Origin: Pseudomonas bubulae | Lineage (GTDB): Bacteria; Pseudomonadota; Gammaproteobacteria; Pseudomonadales; Pseudomonadaceae | NCBI RefSeq assembly: GCF_900618535.1 | Contig: NZ_UYJA01000006.1 | Location: forward strand, 1-64,000 | DNA length: 64,000 nt | Direction of reading: 5' to 3' | Shown here: positions 18,801 through 27,389 of the stretch, piece by piece | Position numbering within the stretch: the first letter of the stretch is position 1 | How the letters are laid out: the number at the start of each line of letters is the position of its first letter | Program-made: the position numbers and the translations under genes | The notes under the pieces: model-generated | Seen by the model: the letters and a program-made list of their open reading frames with translations, nothing else | Told to the model about the DNA's origin: nothing | The model's database searches: none

Positions 18801-21678
18801 TTCCGCCAAAGCAAACGAGCAGGAACAGGTTCTGCTCCGCGAGAAGTCTTCAGCCATTCTTGCCTTGCGCCTGCCTCCACTGATGGCCTGGGCGGCCCTG
18901 CATGGCGTTGTACCTAAAATGCCCCTGGCTGCTTATTCCAGCGTGGAGATGCAGCGCGCAGTACAAGCGCTGGATGCGTATGAACACGCGATTTTCAAAG
19001 CAACCAATGACCTGTTCAAACCTGCCCCCAACAGGTTTGAAATTGCAAAAAAAGAGCTGGCACGGCGCGGCCTGAATCCCTATTTCAGCGAGTTCACGGC
19101 TGCCAGGGGCAGAATGCCGCTGTTTGAGCTTTACGCTGCCGGCAAGCATCTGGAGCTGGATTTTCCGCCCTACACATCAGCCACCATACCGAGTGCCGAG
19201 GAGGTTCGTGCAAGTGCCGAGCGCTTCTCACGGCTCAAGAAGTTGCCGGTGAATATCGAGCTGGAATTCAACCGGCAGTACAATGCCTATGAAGCGGCGC
19301 TGGTGGCAGCACAACAGGCGGTTGTCAGGTTTTTACTGGACAGCCTGCCCCCGCGGCAGCGTCAGGACATTGAATACAGCCATGTCAGGGTATTGCGAGT
19401 CAGAGCTGAAAGTACCGGCAGTGTCAGTGAGGACAGCCCCGAAATCACGGACTCACTGATGTTGCGTCAGGGGTTTATTCTCGAAGTGTGCAAAAAAGAA
19501 ACCTGTGATCTCTACGAGATTTTCCCAAGGGCGCTGCACATACAAGAGAGTCCAAGGCTCAAGCCATTGCTGGTAGGAGGCGTAATCGCTCCAAAGAAAA
19601 TCGGTATTCACACCTGGGTCCACACTTTTCGGCATGGCACGGTTTTGAATATTGACGAAAATGCCTATCGGACCGGGCACAAACCCATGCCCCATGAGAC
19701 CTCCCGATCCAGGCTGATTATTGAGGAGCTTGGTAGCGTGCCAGCGGGAGACGAGACGAGCAGCCATCTGCCCGATACGTTCAACTCCTTGCGCAGCAAA
19801 CAGATTGCCAGGCTGATTCCGCTCTATATCGACAAGGGGCAAGCTCGTGCGGCTGCCCGGGGAGTGACGGCTTTTGACCAGGCACATCCTGCCCTGTCAT
19901 TGCTAAAGGTGATTACGCCATTTTGGGGGGGCATCGAGGATCTGCTTTCGGATGATCAGAAACGCAGAGCTTCGGGGGCATTCGGGATGCTCCTGGACCT
20001 GCTGTTTTTGGTCCCCGTCGTAAGATTTGCCGGGGGGGCAGTGCGGGTGATCAACCTGGCTGGAAAGATCGGCTTCAAGGCCGTGTTGCCCCGGATGGGC
20101 AAGCTCGCCAGAACCCTGCTGGTGTCTCTGGCTCAGGAGCTGAACCCCCTGGATGGCTTGCCCCGTTTGCTCAAGTGGAGCGGTGTCAAACTGCTTGAGG
20201 GTGGTGCTTGTCTGGCTGAGAAAGGTCTCGGGCACTTCAGGCAAGTGACCAGCCTTTCAAGCGTGGCGCGTTACGACATTAAACAGGGGCTGGTAACGAT
20301 CGCGGATCCCGGGGCCTGGAAGCCTGTGGCTCAGGGCGATGAGCTGCGTACGGTCAGTGATGTTAAAAACGTGCAGGTTCGCAACACGGGCAGCGTCACG
20401 ACCAGTGATTACCGCCTGATTGATCCTGTATCCAGTCTTCCCTATGGGCCGCGCTTGGCCTCAGGCGCCCGGTCAGTACATTTCGGCCAGCAAAAATTCT
20501 TTGTTTCTGCCAGCCCTGATCTTCCCGATGGTTATTACTTGCTGCGAGTCAGAAGTCCTGACAATCCCTCGCAACTGCTCAGCAGCGGGGTAATTGCCAA
20601 GCCTGAAGCGGGAGCTGCGGGGCAATGGAAAAGAAGAGGGATCAAGGGCGGGGGAGATGAAGTGCCAGAGACCGCCAGTTTGCATACCTGGAGACTGCAG
20701 GACGATAACGGGCTGGCCTCATTGGGGGGCATGACCACATTCCGGCGCAGCGACGTTTCATTGAAAGGGCGGCAGCCCGATACGACAACAGGTGTCCATA
20801 CCTTCGACAATAGATCCTATATCGCGGTTGGAGATCCGCCCGAGGCTTATGAGGTGGTGCGGGTCAGAAACAGATTCTGGCAGTTGCATACGGATGGTGA
20901 ACAGGCTGGCCCCTTTGTTGCGTATAGGCCAGCTCAGGGCCATACCTCAGGTGTCTGGGACCTGGCCCCGCAGATTACTCTGCAACCCAAGCCAAGATCG
21001 AAATGGGAGACCGCCCCCGAGATCCTGTTCACCCCGGAGCCGGACGGGCCGCAGCTTTACCGCAACCTGAACAAGCTGCCGGCGAGTACCCCCTGGCAGG
21101 TTGAGAGCGGCATCGACTTCAAGCGAATTGAGCAGGAAATCCGCACCCGGTTCAATGTTGAACTGGAGGGCGTTGAAGTCATTTCGACAACGGCCAGTGA
21201 TTTGGCGTTCAGGATGGATATCCCCTACGACGCGGCCTCTGCGAAAGCCAGTCCTGTCGCCTGGACCTCCCCGCAAGGCAAGATCCATATCGCCACGGAT
21301 CATCCGGATTATGTGGTAAACGGTCTGGTGGACTCCGACAAGGTGCGCTCCACGGTAGTGCATGAGTATGTCCATGCGGCCTCTCATCGCAGAGCCGGTT
21401 TGCAGGTCATTTCCGGGGAGGGGGTCAATTATGACGAAAGTGTGGTGGATTATTTCGCGGAAAAAATCTACTCGCAGATTTATCCCGGACGGCCCTACAA
21501 AAGCGGCTATTTCACCGCGGACGGAGCCCTGTGGCACGGGCAACTGGTGCCGTTTATGAGTCAAAGCGCAACCATGAACCTGGTTGAGATCCAGCAGGCA
21601 CTCTTTCACGATCCGGCGTTGTTCAGGCCGCTGGGCCCGGACGCCTTGCAGGAATGGAAGCGGCTGACCGGTTTCTAG
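15844..21678 (+). CDS. Giant toxin-like protein with C-terminal zincin metalloprotease motif
   Basis: A 1944-residue protein with no signal peptide. The body resembles the large Pseudomonas DUF6543 or dermonecrotic-toxin-like proteins (for example the DIPGELTYGSPSWVNLRHGAEL block near residue 940); this family call is from memory and moderate. A hydrophobic stretch near residues 1377-1410 (MLLDLLFLVPVVRFAGGAV) could insert in a membrane. The last ~190 residues carry HEYVH at 1840-1844, then after 20 residues E1865-S-V-V-D1869-Y-F, which is the spacing and ExxxDxF pattern of thermolysin-type gluzincins. I infer a modular toxin delivering a zinc protease. No immunity, chaperone or secretion gene lies next to it, so a eukaryotic target is more likely than a bacterial rival. 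Confidence 0.8.
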   Translation: MSMLSSRPEAQLQREALAIAGHLSRQPTFLAAARDSFRTTLHRRFAFVSQAFDLDAMHVTDYRLVWNQDQTEQVASPATSRTLGEELSRYLASRELPVFQGLVGIFDKAGVYGDLGARIVGGDNTGSELVAMLQDAGVRACLNYQQQVAAFYSGTPLDGLKSAMAVASPHELAGVDPQRLVFGVLGVSGHEWESRSIVQLFAAYRESGELAAHPDGMSTDGQMTAWTYPAASAGHFYRSHSGLEKPGVLLKLLQDADNRYARDLPMNEPLKAWLAHRMARQRAAEANLRMRDGTLTAEGAAMIKGITGGVRDAMDLHSPGVYELFLRVPGIEARVAGCLVLTSNPRDLPIYSPAGVILLIAGQGLIEFSSGSEFSDCMTLWLDQPQNHPWLRAGVALGHRDAVFAHRPRALVDYPGVPGGDAFAHCLTTLLSWQQDSCTHLIRSGSVEPLYLEQAIDLRARFRVVHVLQVCESARQGKHTAQAFRNTALNDGLVQVFPLIQPLVSPFDMDSLNLKGYRDDSKVTDLSVGRINPEHLQLVSTSPLGDVLREMVANLEAFNVFAQADLFFICAGDNCIEMAAQEFRESIQALVRPLRYIAVEYQLPVAPEAVPDEPINTFKQQADATLADLQAMSEMLKQSAVPSSRRLRPAMHSELQCAISEVIRQFQLFKDDLRGEAIQVLYQRLPLAETLPVRLRGHLETYLQGDGQTYLFDYGESVTLPEMLEYYRVIPAGPTTAPARLQALNDLEEQYAVRCMGMERGTPLIDCLLTADQERKLLNAVKGFISSRQPSQGVNALPPLELLAHYLPDFDPARFAHTRPAVALQQLLTSECGQCLDRELLKVLGWHGARDGETSPVTLCTQLVWKTLVLRYSQAGEVAGYDLHSDRLWGRTYAWIRSDFETFLLTSRQAASSAFAALLARLLRTAMPPDFSVRDIPGELTYGSPSWVNLRHGAELAHAIEPGSTLRMTFQEVILLPGKQGQGLVFSAKANEQEQVLLREKSSAILALRLPPLMAWAALHGVVPKMPLAAYSSVEMQRAVQALDAYEHAIFKATNDLFKPAPNRFEIAKKELARRGLNPYFSEFTAARGRMPLFELYAAGKHLELDFPPYTSATIPSAEEVRASAERFSRLKKLPVNIELEFNRQYNAYEAALVAAQQAVVRFLLDSLPPRQRQDIEYSHVRVLRVRAESTGSVSEDSPEITDSLMLRQGFILEVCKKETCDLYEIFPRALHIQESPRLKPLLVGGVIAPKKIGIHTWVHTFRHGTVLNIDENAYRTGHKPMPHETSRSRLIIEELGSVPAGDETSSHLPDTFNSLRSKQIARLIPLYIDKGQARAAARGVTAFDQAHPALSLLKVITPFWGGIEDLLSDDQKRRASGAFGMLLDLLFLVPVVRFAGGAVRVINLAGKIGFKAVLPRMGKLARTLLVSLAQELNPLDGLPRLLKWSGVKLLEGGACLAEKGLGHFRQVTSLSSVARYDIKQGLVTIADPGAWKPVAQGDELRTVSDVKNVQVRNTGSVTTSDYRLIDPVSSLPYGPRLASGARSVHFGQQKFFVSASPDLPDGYYLLRVRSPDNPSQLLSSGVIAKPEAGAAGQWKRRGIKGGGDEVPETASLHTWRLQDDNGLASLGGMTTFRRSDVSLKGRQPDTTTGVHTFDNRSYIAVGDPPEAYEVVRVRNRFWQLHTDGEQAGPFVAYRPAQGHTSGVWDLAPQITLQPKPRSKWETAPEILFTPEPDGPQLYRNLNKLPASTPWQVESGIDFKRIEQEIRTRFNVELEGVEVISTTASDLAFRMDIPYDAASAKASPVAWTSPQGKIHIATDHPDYVVNGLVDSDKVRSTVVHEYVHAASHRRAGLQVISGEGVNYDESVVDYFAEKIYSQIYPGRPYKSGYFTADGALWHGQLVPFMSQSATMNLVEIQQALFHDPALFRPLGPDALQEWKRLTGF

Positions 21679-21831
21679 TGCTGTGCGCCCTGAGGTCTCA
21701 ATTGCCCTGGAGCGGATGAGATTGGCAAGCCAGCATTTTACTTCCCCGGCAAACCCGCTAAGGTCGCCCATTCTTTCGAATTCGCCACGGCGTAAACGAA
21801 CAGGCAACTACGGTTTTTGAGCGAGAGATTC

Positions 21832-22692
21832 ATGGGCTATCTGTTAATTGTTACCCTGATTCAGGCGTTTTCATTCAGCCTGATTGGCGAGTATCTGGCG
21901 GGGCACGTCGACAGTTACTTTGCGGTACTGGTGCGTGTGGTACTGGCGGGGCTGGTATTTATTCCGCTCACACGCTGGCGTCAGGTCGAACCCGGTTTCA
22001 TGCGCGGCATGCTGTTGATCGGGGCGCTGCAGTTCGGTGTCACCTACGTCTGTCTGTACTTGAGTTTTCGAGTGCTTACGGTTCCGGAGGTGTTGTTGTT
22101 CACCATCCTGACCCCCCTGCACGTGACCCTAATCGAGGATGCAATCAACCGCCGTTTCAACCCGTGGGCGCTTGTTGCGGCACTGGTCGCCGTTATGGGG
22201 GCTGCGGTCATTCGTTTTGACACCATCAGCCCCGAATTTTTCAAGGGCTTCCTGCTCCTGCAACTGGGCAACTTCACTTATGCCGCCGGTCAGGTGATGT
22301 ACCGGCATCTGGTCGCACGCTACCCGAGCGATTTGCCGCATTACCGGCGCTTCGGTTACTTCTATCTGGGTGCGCTGGCTGTGGTACTGCCTGCTTTTGT
22401 GTTGTTCGGCAAAGCCGATTTCTGGCCTGAAGCCCCCTTGCAGTGGGGAGTGCTGGTGTTTCTGGGGCTGGTCTCCACTGCACTTGGCCTGTATTGGTGG
22501 AACAAGGGCGCGTGCATGGTCAGTGGCGCGACCCTGGCGGTCATGAACAACGTGCATGTGCCGGTGGGTCTGTTTTTCAGCCTGTTGATCTGGAATCAAC
22601 ACGAGCCTCTGGGGCGGTTGTTCCTGGGCGGGCTGGTGATATTGATTGCCGTCTGGATAAGCCGGCTAGACCGCAGGGCTGTGACGGTCTAA
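21832..22692 (+). CDS. DMT-family (EamA) transporter
   Basis: A 286-residue membrane protein of ten hydrophobic segments with two EamA repeats (the second includes YWWNKGACMVSGATLAVMNN). The frame opens at TTG 21817, but ATG at 21832 follows GCGAGAGA and starts directly with the first membrane helix, so it is preferred. The carboxylate/amino-acid exporter branch (YedA/RarD-like) is plausible; the substrate is unknown. A hydrolase gene follows after 41 bases and probably shares its transcript. Confidence 0.85.
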   Translation: MGYLLIVTLIQAFSFSLIGEYLAGHVDSYFAVLVRVVLAGLVFIPLTRWRQVEPGFMRGMLLIGALQFGVTYVCLYLSFRVLTVPEVLLFTILTPLHVTLIEDAINRRFNPWALVAALVAVMGAAVIRFDTISPEFFKGFLLLQLGNFTYAAGQVMYRHLVARYPSDLPHYRRFGYFYLGALAVVLPAFVLFGKADFWPEAPLQWGVLVFLGLVSTALGLYWWNKGACMVSGATLAVMNNVHVPVGLFFSLLIWNQHEPLGRLFLGGLVILIAVWISRLDRRAVTV

Positions 22693-22733
22693 GGTCAATC
22701 TCAGTCCATCTATCGCCTTAAGGGAGAGTCGGA

Positions 22734-23294
22734 ATGACAGTCAGGGTGTTGATCTTGCCGGGCCTGTTCAATTCAGGAACAGAGCATTGGCAATCTCACT
22801 GGGAGCAGCGCTACAGCGGTTTGCATCGGGTCAAGCAGGACAATTGGGAAACCCCCGCCTGTGTTGACTGGGTGCAGAACCTGCATAAAAAAATCACCAA
22901 GAGCGAGCGCCCCGTAGTGCTGGTGGGTCACAGCCTGGCGTGTACGCTGATAGCCCGCTGGGCCCAGCAGCACCCCAAGGAGGCAAGGCGGGTGCGCGGG
23001 GCGTTGCTGGTGGCGCCCAGTGATACCGAGGCCGACAGCTACCCGGCCGGGACCTCAGGCTTTAGCCCCATGCCGCTCAATACCCTGCCTTTTGATGCGA
23101 TCACCGTAGCCAGTACCAACGACCCCTATGTCACCCGCGAGCGGGTCGAGGCCTTCAGCCAGGCCTGGGGGAGTGAACTGGTATGGTTGGAGAATGCCGG
23201 GCATATCAATGGCGAAGGTGGCTTTGGCACCTGGCCGCAGGGCATCGAGTTACTGTTCAAACTGACCGGTGACCCGCAGTTCAAGCAGGCTTGA
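22734..23294 (+). CDS. RBBP9/YdeN-family serine hydrolase
   Basis: A 186-residue alpha/beta hydrolase of the small RBBP9/YdeN family. The N-terminal LILPGLFNSGTEHWQSHWE carries the oxyanion-side glycine and the family-typical HWQ. The nucleophile elbow is GHSLAC, the acid is in ASTNDPYV and the histidine in NAGHING. Substrates of bacterial members are largely unknown. It probably forms an operon with the EamA gene before it. Confidence 0.9.
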   Translation: MTVRVLILPGLFNSGTEHWQSHWEQRYSGLHRVKQDNWETPACVDWVQNLHKKITKSERPVVLVGHSLACTLIARWAQQHPKEARRVRGALLVAPSDTEADSYPAGTSGFSPMPLNTLPFDAITVASTNDPYVTRERVEAFSQAWGSELVWLENAGHINGEGGFGTWPQGIELLFKLTGDPQFKQA

Positions 23295-23330
23295 GCAGGT
23301 AGATACTCTGTGGCAAGTCAAGCCCAATCA

Positions 23331-23447
23331 AAAGCCCCCTCACCCTAGCCCTCTCCCGAAGGGAGAGGGCACTGACCGCATGCGGCCTCAAAAACTTCAC
23401 TGATCAGCACCCTCTCCTTTCGGGAGAGGGTTGGGGTGAGGGGCTTT
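23331..23447. repeat. Long CCCTCACCC/GGGTGAGGG palindromic element
   Basis: Outer arms of about 15 bases (AAAGCCCCCTCACCC and its near complement GGGGTGAGGGGCTTT) enclose two further hairpins of the CCCTCTCCC/GGGAGAGGG type. The sequence resembles a hairpin repeat scattered in many proteobacterial genomes. It lies between the convergent hydrolase and mechanosensitive-channel genes and could terminate both. Confidence 0.8.
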
Positions 23448-23478
23448 CAGCTATCACTTTTGCCTCAGCGGCTATACA

Positions 23479-24747
23479 TCACTCTTCGATCGGTATTCTG
23501 GTCAACAGCCCCTTGCGCAGGTCATTGCCGCTTGGTTGCTGGTACACGCTTAAACCGAACTCGGGCAGTACTGACAGCAGATAGTCGAAGATATCGCCCT
23601 GAATGCGTTCGTATTCGTCCCACACAGTGGTTCGGGTAAAGCAGTACACCTCCAGGGGTACGCCTTGAGGCGTGGTTTGCAGTTGGCGCACCATGCAGGT
23701 CATGTTCGGCTGGATATCGGCATGGCTTTTCAGATAGGCAAGGGCATAGGCGCGGAAAGTGCCGATATTGGTCATGCGTCGACGGTTGGCTGACATGGCT
23801 GCCACGTTGCCCTGGGCTTCATTCCAGCTTTTGAGTTCGGCTTTCTTGCGATGCAGGTAGTCGCTCAGCAAGCGCACTCCCTCCAGACGTTGCTCCTGCT
23901 CATCGGTCAGGAACGCAACATCGCTTGCGTCAATAAACAGGCTGCGCTTGATCCGCCGGCCGCCGGACTGCTGCATGCCGCGCCAGTTCTTGAACGACTC
24001 GGACATCAGGCGCCAGGTGGGTATCGAGACAATGGTCTTGTCGAAATTCTGCACCTTGACGGTATGCAGGGTGATATCGATCACATCACCATCGGCCCCG
24101 ACCTGAGGCATTTCGATCCAGTCACCAACCCGCAGCAAGTCGTTGCTGGTCAACTGTACGCTGGCCACGAACGACAGCAGGGTGTCCTTGTAGACCAGCA
24201 GGATAACCGCAGACATTGCCCCCAGCCCGGAAAGCAGCAGCATTGGCGAGCGGTCGATCAGGGTCGCGACAATGATGATGGCCGAGAACACATACAGCAA
24301 CATTTTGGTCAGCTGAATGTAGCCCTTGATCGGGCGCGTCTTGGCGTAGTTGGTGCGCGAATAGATGTCGAGCAAGGCGTCCAGCAGTGAACTGATAACC
24401 CGCGTCAGTACGAAGATGGTGATGGCCAGCGCCAGGTTGCCAAGGAAGTGGCGACCGTTGTCGCTCATGTCCGGCACCAGATTGCGCCCGAACTGCACTA
24501 TCAGCGAGGGAGTCAGTTGCGCCAGGCGATGGAACACCTTGTGTTCGCGTAAATCATTGATCCAGTGCAGGGCCGGTTGGCGGCCGAGCATTTTGGTCAC
24601 ACGCAGGATAATAATGCGTGCGATATGACCGGCCAGCAGGGCGACGCCCACGAGAACGATCAGGCCCAGTATGGCCGAAACCCAGGGATGTTGATCCAGA
24701 TTGGCCCACAGGTCCTGGATTTGGCTCCAGAGTGCTTGAGTATCCAT
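23479..24747 (-). CDS. MscS-family mechanosensitive channel
   Basis: A 422-residue inner-membrane protein. Four or five membrane helices occupy about residues 20-185, followed by the MscS pore and beta domain (GLGAMSAVILLVYKDTLLSFVASVQLTSNDLLRVGDWIEMPQ) and a long cytoplasmic domain (FKNWRGMQQSGGRRIKRSLFID). The layout and the insertion in the cytoplasmic domain match the YbdG subfamily, whose members gate weakly and help in mild osmotic shock. Start ATG at 24747. Confidence 0.9.
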   Translation of the reverse strand: MDTQALWSQIQDLWANLDQHPWVSAILGLIVLVGVALLAGHIARIIILRVTKMLGRQPALHWINDLREHKVFHRLAQLTPSLIVQFGRNLVPDMSDNGRHFLGNLALAITIFVLTRVISSLLDALLDIYSRTNYAKTRPIKGYIQLTKMLLYVFSAIIIVATLIDRSPMLLLSGLGAMSAVILLVYKDTLLSFVASVQLTSNDLLRVGDWIEMPQVGADGDVIDITLHTVKVQNFDKTIVSIPTWRLMSESFKNWRGMQQSGGRRIKRSLFIDASDVAFLTDEQEQRLEGVRLLSDYLHRKKAELKSWNEAQGNVAAMSANRRRMTNIGTFRAYALAYLKSHADIQPNMTCMVRQLQTTPQGVPLEVYCFTRTTVWDEYERIQGDIFDYLLSVLPEFGLSVYQQPSGNDLRKGLLTRIPIEE

Positions 24748-24938
24748 AAGCTAAAACGATATCCGGTAATAAATGGCCATGGGATTAGAGCACTTCAGGG
24801 CGATTTGTGGGCCTTGATTGGACTAAAGACCCTAAAAAACCATTTGTTTCACGCCGTTCGTGCAAAGTAACTCGGCCTTGGCGCTCGAAACCGTTACTCT
24901 ATGCCGCTGATTTTTTGTATTTCTTCGAGGTAGCACCC

Positions 24939-26285
24939 GTGTTTTCCGATTTCGCCCTGCACGAACGCCTGCTTAAAGCTGTGGCCGAGCTTAAATTTGT
25001 CGAGCCTACGCCTGTGCAAGCAGCGGCCATCCCGCTCGCGCTCGAAGGGCGTGACCTGCGGGTTACAGCTCAAACCGGGAGTGGCAAAACTGCCGCTTTC
25101 GTACTGCCGATTCTGAATCGTCTGATTGGTCCTGCCAAAATCCGCGTCAGTATCAAAGCGTTGATTTTGCTGCCGACCCGCGAGCTGGCACAGCAAACGC
25201 TAAAAGAAGTTGAGCGTTTTTCGCAGTTCACGTTCATCAAGTCCGGTCTGATCACCGGCGGTGAGGACTTCAAGGTTCAGGCGGCCATGCTGCGCAAGGT
25301 GCCGGATATCCTGATCGGCACCCCTGGCCGTTTGCTCGAGCAACTGAATGCCGGCAACCTTGACTTGAAAGAAGTTGAAGTTCTGGTACTCGACGAAGCC
25401 GACCGCATGCTCGACATGGGTTTCTCCGAAGACGTGCAACGTCTGGTCGATGAGTGCCCGAACCGTCAGCAAACCATGCTGTTCTCGGCCACCACCGGTG
25501 GTTCGGGCCTGCGTGAGATGATCGGCAAGGTACTGAACAACCCTGAGCACTTGCAGCTCAACCAGGTCAGCCAGTTGAACGCCACCACGCGTCAGCAGAT
25601 CATCACGGCAGACCACAACCAGCACAAAGAGCAAATTGTTAACTGGCTGCTGGCTAACGAGACTTATCAAAAAGCCATCGTTTTCACCAACACCCGTGCC
25701 ATGGCTGACCGCATCTACGGTCGCCTGGTGGCTCAGGAGTACAAGGCGTTCGTCTTGCACGGTGAAAAAGACCAGAAAGACCGCAAGCTGGCCATCGATC
25801 GCCTGAAGCAGGGTGGCGTCAAGATTCTGGTGGCTACCGACGTGGCGGCCCGTGGTCTGGACGTTGAAGGCCTGGATCTGGTGATCAACTTCGATATGCC
25901 TCGCAGCGGCGACGAGTACGTTCACCGTATTGGTCGTACTGGCCGTGCGGGCAATGATGGCCTGGCGATCTCGCTGATCTGCCATGGTGACTGGAACCTG
26001 ATGTCCAGCATTGAGCGCTACCTGAAGCAAAGCTTCGAGCGCCGTACCATCAAGGAAGTCAAAGGCGTCTACGGCGGCCCGAAAAACGTCAAGGCTTCGG
26101 GTAAGGCTGTTGGTGTGAAGAAGAAAAAGACCGACGCCAAGGGCGTCAAGAAGAAGTCGGGCGCCAAGGCACCGACCAAGCGCAAGATCGCCAACCGCCC
26201 GAAGACCGACGCTCTTTCGTTGGTCAGCAAGGACGGCATGGCGCCGCTCAAGCGCCGCAAGCCAGAAGCACCAGCGGCTGAGTAA
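24939..26285 (+). CDS. DEAD-box RNA helicase (SrmB/RhlE-like)
   Basis: A 448-residue helicase. From a GTG at 24939 it begins VFSDFALHERLLKAV, with the Q motif PTPVQAAAIPLAL, Walker A AQTGSGKT, PTREL, TPGR, DEAD in LDEADRML, SAT and HRIGRTGR. The tail is lysine-rich (residues ~370-448, with repeated KKKK/KKK blocks) and probably binds RNA. The frame is open further upstream, but GAGG at 24927-24930 sits eight bases before this GTG and the helicase homology starts there. Its likely role is ribosome assembly or mRNA unwinding in the cold. Confidence 0.92.
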   Translation: MFSDFALHERLLKAVAELKFVEPTPVQAAAIPLALEGRDLRVTAQTGSGKTAAFVLPILNRLIGPAKIRVSIKALILLPTRELAQQTLKEVERFSQFTFIKSGLITGGEDFKVQAAMLRKVPDILIGTPGRLLEQLNAGNLDLKEVEVLVLDEADRMLDMGFSEDVQRLVDECPNRQQTMLFSATTGGSGLREMIGKVLNNPEHLQLNQVSQLNATTRQQIITADHNQHKEQIVNWLLANETYQKAIVFTNTRAMADRIYGRLVAQEYKAFVLHGEKDQKDRKLAIDRLKQGGVKILVATDVAARGLDVEGLDLVINFDMPRSGDEYVHRIGRTGRAGNDGLAISLICHGDWNLMSSIERYLKQSFERRTIKEVKGVYGGPKNVKASGKAVGVKKKKTDAKGVKKKSGAKAPTKRKIANRPKTDALSLVSKDGMAPLKRRKPEAPAAE

Positions 26286-26303
26286 ATCGCCGGCATGGCT
26301 CAC

Positions 26304-26331
26304 AAAAAACCCGGCCTGCGCCGGGTTTTTT
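26304..26331. terminator. Bidirectional rho-independent terminator
   Basis: The 12-bp stem AAAAAACCCGGC/GCCGGGTTTTTT with a 4-base loop lies 18 bases after the helicase stop. It also faces the convergent TorF-like gene. Confidence 0.92.
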
Positions 26332-26371
26332 GTTGCCTGAAACGCCGCAGATTTTGTGAGCGCCGCAATGT

Positions 26372-26458
26372 CTGCAGGAGCTGGCTTGCCTGCGATGGTG
26401 TTATCGTGGGGTGACTGGGAAACCGCGCCGTCTGCATCGCGAGCAAGCCCGCTGCGAC
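26372..26458. repeat. REP-type doublet (diverged)
   Basis: The left arm GCAGGAGCTGGCTTGCCTGC and the right arm CATCGCGAGCAAGCCCGCTGC form an imperfect inverted pair of the same family as the other doublets. It lies between a terminator and the TorF-like gene end. Confidence 0.75.
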
Positions 26459-26472
26459 AAAACCCGGGCGTT

Positions 26473-27195
26473 TCAGTAGAACGTCCGCTCGGCCTTAAAT
26501 GTCAGTAAGCCATCACACTGGGTGTTCTGCCCGGAGTAGGCAGAGCAGTCGCTGCCGTCCAGGCTGGAATCGCTGTAGATCACGTTGAGGTCAATGCCCA
26601 TCCAGGGGCGCGAGAGTTTGATCGACCAGTCATTGAATGCGCGTACGCTGCCACCGTCGGCAATGGACACCGGTGTGCCCAGTTGGTGGGTGGTGTATTT
26701 CATGCTTACGCCGATGCCAAAGGGCTGGTTGACCCCCAGGTCGGCAAACAATGTGCTGTCGCGGCGCCCCGGATCATTGCTGAAGGCGGCGCCAAAGCGC
26801 GTGCCCAGCACGGTGAGGCCTGCAAAGATCTGCTGGCTGTCGAGTGAGTCGACTTTGGGGTAGCTGTAATGGATCACCCCCAGCTCATAGCTCAGGGTCT
26901 GGTCAAAGGGGCGCTTGTAACCCAGATACGAATCCACTTCCAGGTTGCTGCCAGGCTTGATGCCCATGGTTGGCGCCCATTGCCCGACATACCAGCCGCT
27001 GTCGTGGGTCAGGTCCAGGCCGCCATGAAAGGTCGAGCCGGGGCTGGTGGGCTTGACCAGGCCCTGGGCCATGCTGCGGCTGGGCTGGGTGGCCAGCTTC
27101 AGGTCGAAGTCGCCCAGCTCGCGGGAAAACACCTGTGCGTCTGCAATGGTGCTGGTCAGCAGCGTGCTGGCCAGCAACACCGTCCGTGTCAGCAT
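26473..27195 (-). CDS. TorF-family putative outer-membrane porin
   Basis: A 240-residue exported beta-barrel protein. A signal peptide (MLTRTVLLASTLLTSTIADA) is followed by a repeating pattern of amphipathic strands and GWYVGQW/LDLTHD-type motifs of the TorF (Gcw_chp, PF09694) family, ending in aromatic Y. One cysteine pair sits late (SDCSAYSGQNTQC). The frame is open eight codons further up, but ATG at 27195 has GGGAG at good spacing. Role unknown; some relatives are induced with transport systems. Confidence 0.8.
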   Translation of the reverse strand: MLTRTVLLASTLLTSTIADAQVFSRELGDFDLKLATQPSRSMAQGLVKPTSPGSTFHGGLDLTHDSGWYVGQWAPTMGIKPGSNLEVDSYLGYKRPFDQTLSYELGVIHYSYPKVDSLDSQQIFAGLTVLGTRFGAAFSNDPGRRDSTLFADLGVNQPFGIGVSMKYTTHQLGTPVSIADGGSVRAFNDWSIKLSRPWMGIDLNVIYSDSSLDGSDCSAYSGQNTQCDGLLTFKAERTFY

Positions 27196-27389
27196 GATCG
27201 GCTCCCTATTTGGGCTCAAAGGCTTGATTCAGAGCCTTCGGAGCATACGCAGGAATATCGGCAACAAAGTGCCGTTCGTCGATTTATCGATGCGAATCGG
27301 GGGCGGGGCAGGGGAACAAAGGGGATAAATCGAGAGTCCTAGCGCCTTGAAGGGCAAAGCGCATAAGGACCAGATGAAGCGAGGGGGTA

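Noticed and set aside
15844..21678. Reading the giant protein as an Rhs or Tc toxin component
   Set aside because: No YD repeats or DPxGL-type cleavage motif are visible; only the C-terminal zincin signature is firm.
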